This document shows, one piece after another, positions 60,067-64,000 of a DNA stretch of 64,000 nucleotides. The stretch is from the NCBI RefSeq assembly GCF_000756655.1, contig NZ_ARXU01000003.1, forward strand, positions 412,721 through 476,720, given 5' to 3'. The DNA comes from Alcanivorax jadensis T9. Its GTDB lineage: Bacteria; Pseudomonadota; Gammaproteobacteria; Pseudomonadales; Alcanivoracaceae. The notes beneath the pieces are model-generated. The model had not been told where the DNA came from and made no database searches. It worked only from the letters and a program-made list of their open reading frames with translations. A program made the position numbers and the translations under genes. How positions within the stretch are numbered: the stretch's first letter is position 1; each line of letters opens with the position of its first letter.

Positions 60067-60516
60067 CTAGAAATGCGGCCCCGGGCCTTTCTCGGACAAG
60101 GTGTCAAAGGGATTGCGTAGTCGGCAGGCCTTGATGGACAGGCAGCCGCAGCCGATACACTCATTGAGCTGGTCGCGCAGCACGGTCAGATCATTGATGC
60201 GCTCGTCCAGATGCCCGCGCCATTTGGCCGACATGCGCTTCCAGTCACGGGCAGTGGGGCTGCGGCCATCGGGCAGTTCGTCCAGGGCCTCGGCAATTTC
60301 CACCAGCGGGATGCCGATGCGCTGGGCTACCTTGATGACGGCGACCCGGCGTAATACATCACGGTGATAGCGGCGCTGATTGCCGGCGCTACGTGAGCTC
60401 TGGATCAGGCCTTTCTTCTCATAGAAATGCAGGGCTGAAACAGCCACGCCGCTGCGTTCGGCGACCTCGCCCACGGTCAGGGCCTTGAAGATATCGTCTG
60501 TACAGGTCAGCGTCAT
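60067..60516 (-). CDS. soxR: Redox-sensitive transcriptional activator SoxR
   Basis: A 149-residue MerR-family protein. HTH at about 12-45 ([26 protein letters not shown]), dimerisation helix, and the [2Fe-2S] cluster motif C120-IG-C123-G-C125-LSIKA-C131. Oxidation of this cluster switches on SoxR promoters; in non-enteric bacteria SoxR answers mainly to redox-cycling compounds and controls transporters and oxidases directly. A SoxR box lies 27 bp upstream, with promoter spacing pointing away from soxR. Confidence 0.96.
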   Translation of the reverse strand: MTLTCTDDIFKALTVGEVAERSGVAVSALHFYEKKGLIQSSRSAGNQRRYHRDVLRRVAVIKVAQRIGIPLVEIAEALDELPDGRSPTARDWKRMSAKWRGHLDERINDLTVLRDQLNECIGCGCLSIKACRLRNPFDTLSEKGPGPHF

Positions 60517-60538
60517 GGGGATCCCTTGGACATGTTGG

Positions 60539-60569
60539 GCAACCTTAATCTAACTTGAGGTTTTATGTT
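60539..60569 (+). promoter_or_regulatory. SoxR-box promoter driving the ABC exporter
   Basis: CCTTAATCTAACTTGAGG at 60543-60560 matches the palindrome CCTCAAGTTAACTTGAGG at most positions. In the plus direction it sits between GCAACC (-35-like, 60539-60544) and TATGTT (-10-like, 60564-60569) with a 19-bp spacer, the over-long spacing required for MerR/SoxR activation. It is 87 bp before the ABC ATPase start. Confidence 0.75.
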
Positions 60570-60655
60570 GCCAAATTCTGATCGTTGATGCCAGCGAGAG
60601 GGTGCCATTTCGGGCATAATGAGGCTCCTCGACGGGCCCAGTGAAGGAGAAAGTG

Positions 60656-61618
60656 GTGAGTGCTGTCATTTCCGTGAAAGACCTGAACAAGATCTATCAG
60701 GGAGGCTTTCAGGCCCTGAAGAACATCAATCTGGATATTCACGCCGGGGAGATTTTTGCCCTGCTGGGCCCCAATGGTGCCGGAAAGACCACCCTGATCA
60801 GCATCATCTGTGGCATCGTCAATCCTTCCAGTGGCACCGTGCTGGCGGACGGTTACGACATTGTTCGTGACTATCGGGAAGCGCGCACCGCCATCGGCCT
60901 GGTGCCCCAGGAGCTCTCCACGGATGCCTTCGAGACGGTCTGGGATACGGTGAGCTTCAGCCGTGGCCTGTTCGGCAAACCCCGCAATGATGCCCATATC
61001 GAAAAAGTGCTGAAGGTTCTGTCCCTGTGGGACAAGCGAGACAACAAGATCATGATGCTGTCCGGCGGTATGAAACGGCGAGTGATGATCGCCAAGGCCC
61101 TGTCCCACGAACCCAAAATCCTGTTTCTGGATGAGCCCACCGCCGGGGTGGACGTGGAACTGCGCCGGGAGATGTGGGAGATGGTGCGCCAGCTCCGCGA
61201 GCAGGGGGTGACCATCATTCTTACCACCCACTACATCGAGGAAGCCGAAGAAATGGCTGACCGGGTGGGTATTATCCGTGAAGGTAAAATCATTCTGGTG
61301 GATGACAAGGCCCGCCTGATGCAGAAGCTGGGCCGCAAGCAGCTCACCGTCCACCTGGCCGAGCCACTGCAAAGCCTGCCGGCCACCCTGGATGACGACG
61401 CCCTGGCGCTGTCGGAAGATGGCTACGGGCTGGTTTATACCTACGACGCCAACCAGGAAACCACCGGCATTGCCGAGTTGCTGCGGGCTCTGAATGCGGC
61501 CGGCATCGAGTTCAAGGATCTGCATTCCCGGCAAAGCTCACTGGAAGATATTTTTGTGGATCTGGTCCACAACGGCCAGCCTGCACCTGCAAACGCCAGC
61601 TCAGCTGGAGAGGTCTGA
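60656..61618 (+). CDS. ABC exporter ATP-binding protein (YadG-like)
   Basis: 320 residues from the GTG at 60656, seven bases after AAGGAG; GTG codons at 60641 and 60653 are in frame but less well placed. Walker [10 protein letters not shown], signature [15 protein letters not shown], Walker [18 protein letters not shown] and H-loop [14 protein letters not shown]. The C-terminal extension of about 80 residues matches drug/lipid exporter ATPases of the YadG group. It overlaps the permease start by one base. The SoxR-box promoter suggests induction by redox-active compounds. Confidence 0.92.
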   Translation: MSAVISVKDLNKIYQGGFQALKNINLDIHAGEIFALLGPNGAGKTTLISIICGIVNPSSGTVLADGYDIVRDYREARTAIGLVPQELSTDAFETVWDTVSFSRGLFGKPRNDAHIEKVLKVLSLWDKRDNKIMMLSGGMKRRVMIAKALSHEPKILFLDEPTAGVDVELRREMWEMVRQLREQGVTIILTTHYIEEAEEMADRVGIIREGKIILVDDKARLMQKLGRKQLTVHLAEPLQSLPATLDDDALALSEDGYGLVYTYDANQETTGIAELLRALNAAGIEFKDLHSRQSSLEDIFVDLVHNGQPAPANASSAGEV

Positions 61619-62385
61619 TGAAATTGAACATGTACTCCATTCGCGCCATCTACAAATTTGAAATGGCGCGGACCTGGCGCACCCTGATGCAGAGCGTGGC
61701 GTCGCCGGTGATCTCCACCTCCCTGTATTTTGTGGTGTTCGGTTCTGCCATCGGTTCGCGCATGGTGGAAATCGACGGGGTCAGCTACGGGGCCTTCATC
61801 ATTCCCGGCCTGATCATGCTGTCGCTGATGACGCAGAGTATCTCCAATGCCTCGTTCGGTATCTACATGCCCACGTTCTCCGGCACCATTTATGAAGTGT
61901 TGTCGGCACCGGTTTCCTATGTGGAGATCGTTATCGGCTATGTGGGGGCGGCCGCTACCAAGTCCACCATTCTGGGAATACTGATCCTGATTACCGCCAG
62001 GCTGTTTGTGGACTACGAGGTGCAGCACCCGCTGATGATGATCAGCTTCCTGCTGCTCACCGCGATCACCTTCAGTCTCTTCGGTTTTATCATCGGTATC
62101 TGGGCAGATACCTTTGAGAAATTGCAGATTATCCCTCTGATGATCATCACCCCGCTGACCTTCCTGGGCGGCAGCTTCTACTCCATCGACATGCTGCCAC
62201 CGTTCTGGCAAACCGTGACTCTCTTCAATCCCGTGGTTTACCTGATCAGTGGTTTCCGCTACAGCTTCTTCGGCAGCGCTGACGTAAATATCGGTATCAG
62301 CATCGGCATGACCCTGTTCTTCCTGGCGATCTGTATCGCGCTGGTGTGGTGGATCTTTCGGACGGGATATCGGCTTAAGAGTTAA
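61618..62385 (+). CDS. ABC-2 type exporter permease (YadH-like)
   Basis: A 255-residue membrane protein with six helices and the ABC-2 signature near [38 protein letters not shown]. The N-terminus ([35 protein letters not shown]) matches YadH-type permeases. Start overlaps the ATPase stop (TGATG), indicating translational coupling. The TAA stop (62383-62385) lies within a composite repeat arm. Substrate unknown. Confidence 0.92.
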   Translation: MKLNMYSIRAIYKFEMARTWRTLMQSVASPVISTSLYFVVFGSAIGSRMVEIDGVSYGAFIIPGLIMLSLMTQSISNASFGIYMPTFSGTIYEVLSAPVSYVEIVIGYVGAAATKSTILGILILITARLFVDYEVQHPLMMISFLLLTAITFSLFGFIIGIWADTFEKLQIIPLMIITPLTFLGGSFYSIDMLPPFWQTVTLFNPVVYLISGFRYSFFGSADVNIGISIGMTLFFLAICIALVWWIFRTGYRLKS

Positions 62386-62471
62386 CAGTAAATAGTTAAA
62401 AGCTTGAGGAATACTGTTCCTGACTCCTGAAACGAAAGAGGCCGCGCCCATAAATTGGGCGCGGCCTCTTT
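62380..62471. repeat. Composite element, left arm plus hairpin
   Basis: Left arm at 62380-62403 (AGTTAACAGTAAATAGTTAA onward), then a perfect 16-bp stem AAAGAGGCCGCGCCCA / TGGGCGCGGCCTCTTT at 62435-62471. No right arm is visible before the next stop codon. The hairpin can serve both the permease and the convergent oxidoreductase gene. Confidence 0.85.
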
Positions 62472-62554
62472 GCTTACCTCTTTATTATTAATATCGCCAG
62501 GTTTCGGCAGTTGCTGTGGAACCCAGTGGTTCCGAAGCCGCTATCGGGTAGGTG

Positions 62555-63784
62555 TCAGTCGATCACGTTGAAGGTCATGCCGGCTTTTTCCTGTAGGCGC
62601 TTGAGCAGGGAGTCGCCGAGCAGGGACGCGGTGGTCCAGAAACCGCCGGGGGCATCCGCAGGCAGATCCTGCGCCAGACACGCTGCCGCCTGGCCCAGCA
62701 GCTTGGCGGTGGAGCCGTAGCCCGGGTCCGCATCGCCGGTGACTTTCACGCGGATGCTGTCGTTGTTGTCGGTAACGCCGAAAAAGCGGATGTCATAGAA
62801 GCCGGCTTTCTGGGCTTCCGGGCTGGGGCCTTCGCCGGGTTGTGGCACCACGAACTTGTTCAGCAGCCAGCGGGTCGGTTTGATGGCAGCGGCGGCGAAG
62901 AACAGGCCGGTGCCGGTGCCGATACCCAGGGCCTTCATGCGCCCGCCCATGCCCGGTCCGGCCAGCATGGCTTCGTTGTAGGTGAAGTTGTCGCCGTAGG
63001 CCTTGCCGTTGAGTGCATTGGAGCGATGCACGATACGACTGTTGATGGCGTCCATCACGAAAGGCGCGGCCCAGGCACCGAAGTCTTCATCGTTGCGGGG
63101 CATGCTGATGCTGTCCTGACGGGCATTGAAACCATGATTCGGCGGGCACAGCAGATAGGGGTTGGCCAGTTTCTTGCGCAGGGCCGGGTCTCCTGCGGCT
63201 TCTTCGGCAATATTCATCATGCTCGCCACTGTGCCGCCGGAGACGCCGCCTTTAGCGACCTTTACGCGCATTTTTACGCGGGTGGCGGGCGCCTTGAAGC
63301 GGGCCTGGGCCTGCTGCTGCAGGAAGTAGGTGCCCATGTCCGAGGGAATGGAATCGAAGCCGCAGCAGTGCACGATGCGGGCACCACTCTGTTTGGCCTG
63401 GTCTTCATATTCTTCCAGCATGGCGGCAATCCACTGCACTTCACCGGTCAGGTCGCAGTAATCGGTGCCGCTGGTTACACAGGCACGAATCATGGGTTCA
63501 CCATAGAGCGCGTAAGGGCCCACGGTGGACACCACTACCCGGGTTTGGGCGCAGAGGCTGTCCAGGCTGGCGTCGTCGTTGGCATCGGCGGTGAGCAGTG
63601 GCAGCGCGCTGCCGGCCTGGCCCAGCTGGGCCTTTACCTGTTCCAGCTTGTCTTTGGATCGGCCTGCCGCCGCCCATTTCAGATCGCCATCCACCCCATA
63701 AGTGTCAGTGAGGTACTGGCAGAGAATCTGGCCGACAAAACTGGTGGCGCCAAACACCACCACGTCAAACTGTGCATCACTCAT
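62555..63784 (-). CDS. Saccharopine dehydrogenase-like NAD(P) oxidoreductase
   Basis: A 409-residue protein. N-terminal Rossmann domain with VVFGATSFVGQ (10-20) and WAAAGRSKDKL, then VVVSTVGPYALYGEPMIRACVTSGTDYCDLTGE. It belongs to the saccharopine dehydrogenase family as used for trans-acting enoyl reductase-like and lipid-related proteins, not to lysine-pathway enzymes. A C-terminal hydrophobic stretch (ALGIGTGTGLFFAAAAIKP) suggests membrane contact. AAGGAG precedes the ATG. Reaction unknown. Confidence 0.88.
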   Translation of the reverse strand: MSDAQFDVVVFGATSFVGQILCQYLTDTYGVDGDLKWAAAGRSKDKLEQVKAQLGQAGSALPLLTADANDDASLDSLCAQTRVVVSTVGPYALYGEPMIRACVTSGTDYCDLTGEVQWIAAMLEEYEDQAKQSGARIVHCCGFDSIPSDMGTYFLQQQAQARFKAPATRVKMRVKVAKGGVSGGTVASMMNIAEEAAGDPALRKKLANPYLLCPPNHGFNARQDSISMPRNDEDFGAWAAPFVMDAINSRIVHRSNALNGKAYGDNFTYNEAMLAGPGMGGRMKALGIGTGTGLFFAAAAIKPTRWLLNKFVVPQPGEGPSPEAQKAGFYDIRFFGVTDNNDSIRVKVTGDADPGYGSTAKLLGQAAACLAQDLPADAPGGFWTTASLLGDSLLKRLQEKAGMTFNVID

Positions 63785-63926
63785 GGGAACTCCTTGGAAA
63801 TGAACGCAAAGCGAAATCGGAACGACTGTCCAATGATGGTCCTATCCTAAGGGATTGATAGGGGTAAACGTAACCGGGAAAAGGCTCAGTACCCCTATCC
63901 TTTGCCAAACAGCGGGTGTTCGCGAC

Positions 63927-63955
63927 AAAAAAAGCCCCACCAAGGAGGGTGGGGC
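63927..63955 (-). terminator. Minus-strand terminator for a gene beyond the window
   Basis: On the minus strand GCCCCACC, loop CTCCTT, GGTGGGGC, then seven T. The gene it serves would lie to the right of 64000. Confidence 0.85.
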
Positions 63956-63980
63956 AAATGCCATACCCGGTGCAGACTAG

Positions 63981-63999
63981 GGAGCCTCTGAATAACTCC
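63981..63999. repeat. GGAGCCTCTGAATAACTCC-type motif, copy 3
   Basis: Closest match to the motif at 39721 (two differences in 19) and to the first part of 35560. It is at the window edge, so a longer element cannot be excluded. Confidence 0.5.
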
Positions 64000-64000
64000 T

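Overview
The window looks like chromosomal core sequence from a marine gammaproteobacterial hydrocarbon degrader of the Alcanivorax type. This is inferred from the protein families: AlmA-like long-chain alkane monooxygenase, several Baeyer-Villiger-type flavoproteins, diiron proteins, Rsd/AlgQ, PilH, LrgAB and YheS, together with high GC. No taxonomic marker such as rRNA is present. I see no phage genes, transposase, CRISPR array, tRNA or rRNA. Protein-coding density is high. What marks the window out is a very rich set of intergenic inverted repeats.

Layout. 0-1.7 kb: truncated DUF4331 protein divergent from an ECF sigma/anti-sigma pair. 1.7-10.9 kb: yheS, TIGR02444, bioA, an orphan ParA, a DUF4124 protein, an FKBP lipoprotein, rsd, dsbB-lrgA-lrgB and a small RMF-like protein. 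11-15.7 kb: gshA, tex and an orphan pilH. 15.8-23 kb: a two-gene RND efflux system divergent from ompR-envZ. 23.5-33.9 kb: outer membrane barrel, MFS exporter, a decayed VOC gene, two secreted lipoprotein enzymes (CocE/NonD hydrolase, PQQ-type sugar dehydrogenase), an SDR with divergent LysR regulator, and an envelope group (mltB, 3D-domain lipoprotein, yihY). 34.2-41.3 kb: ndh, pckA, hslO, hslR, yrfG and the divergent nudE-cysQ, a recognisable relative of the E. coli nudE-yrfG-hslR-hslO-pckA neighbourhood.

41.4-53.6 kb is the most distinctive region: an alpha/beta hydrolase, an AlmA-type monooxygenase, a nitronate monooxygenase, then two operons around a TetR regulator. Operon 1 is diiron protein - SDR - BVMO; operon 2 is a second diiron protein - BVMO. 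Each operon is preceded by a nearly identical 52-bp promoter/operator module, one of them beside the TetR gene. I propose a co-regulated oxidation cascade (hydroxylation, alcohol oxidation, Baeyer-Villiger insertion, ester hydrolysis) acting on alkanes or other lipids; substrate and chemistry are inference.

53.8-64 kb: choice-of-anchor I lipoprotein, DUF1244, a coiled-coil lipoprotein, thioesterase, hemH, an isocitrate/isopropylmalate-type dehydrogenase, soxR with a clear SoxR box in a 19-bp-spacer promoter pointing at a YadGH-like ABC exporter, and a saccharopine-dehydrogenase-like oxidoreductase.

Intergenic repeats fall into at least five families: composite elements with an outer arm and an inner GAGGCCGCGC hairpin, GTAGGAGCGGCGC-type REP-like elements, CACCACAGAG-type palindromes, AGTTGCAAGTTGAAAG-type arms, and a GGAGCCTCTGAATAACTCC motif. 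Several sit exactly at gene 3' ends, and in some cases the repeat supplies the stop codon.
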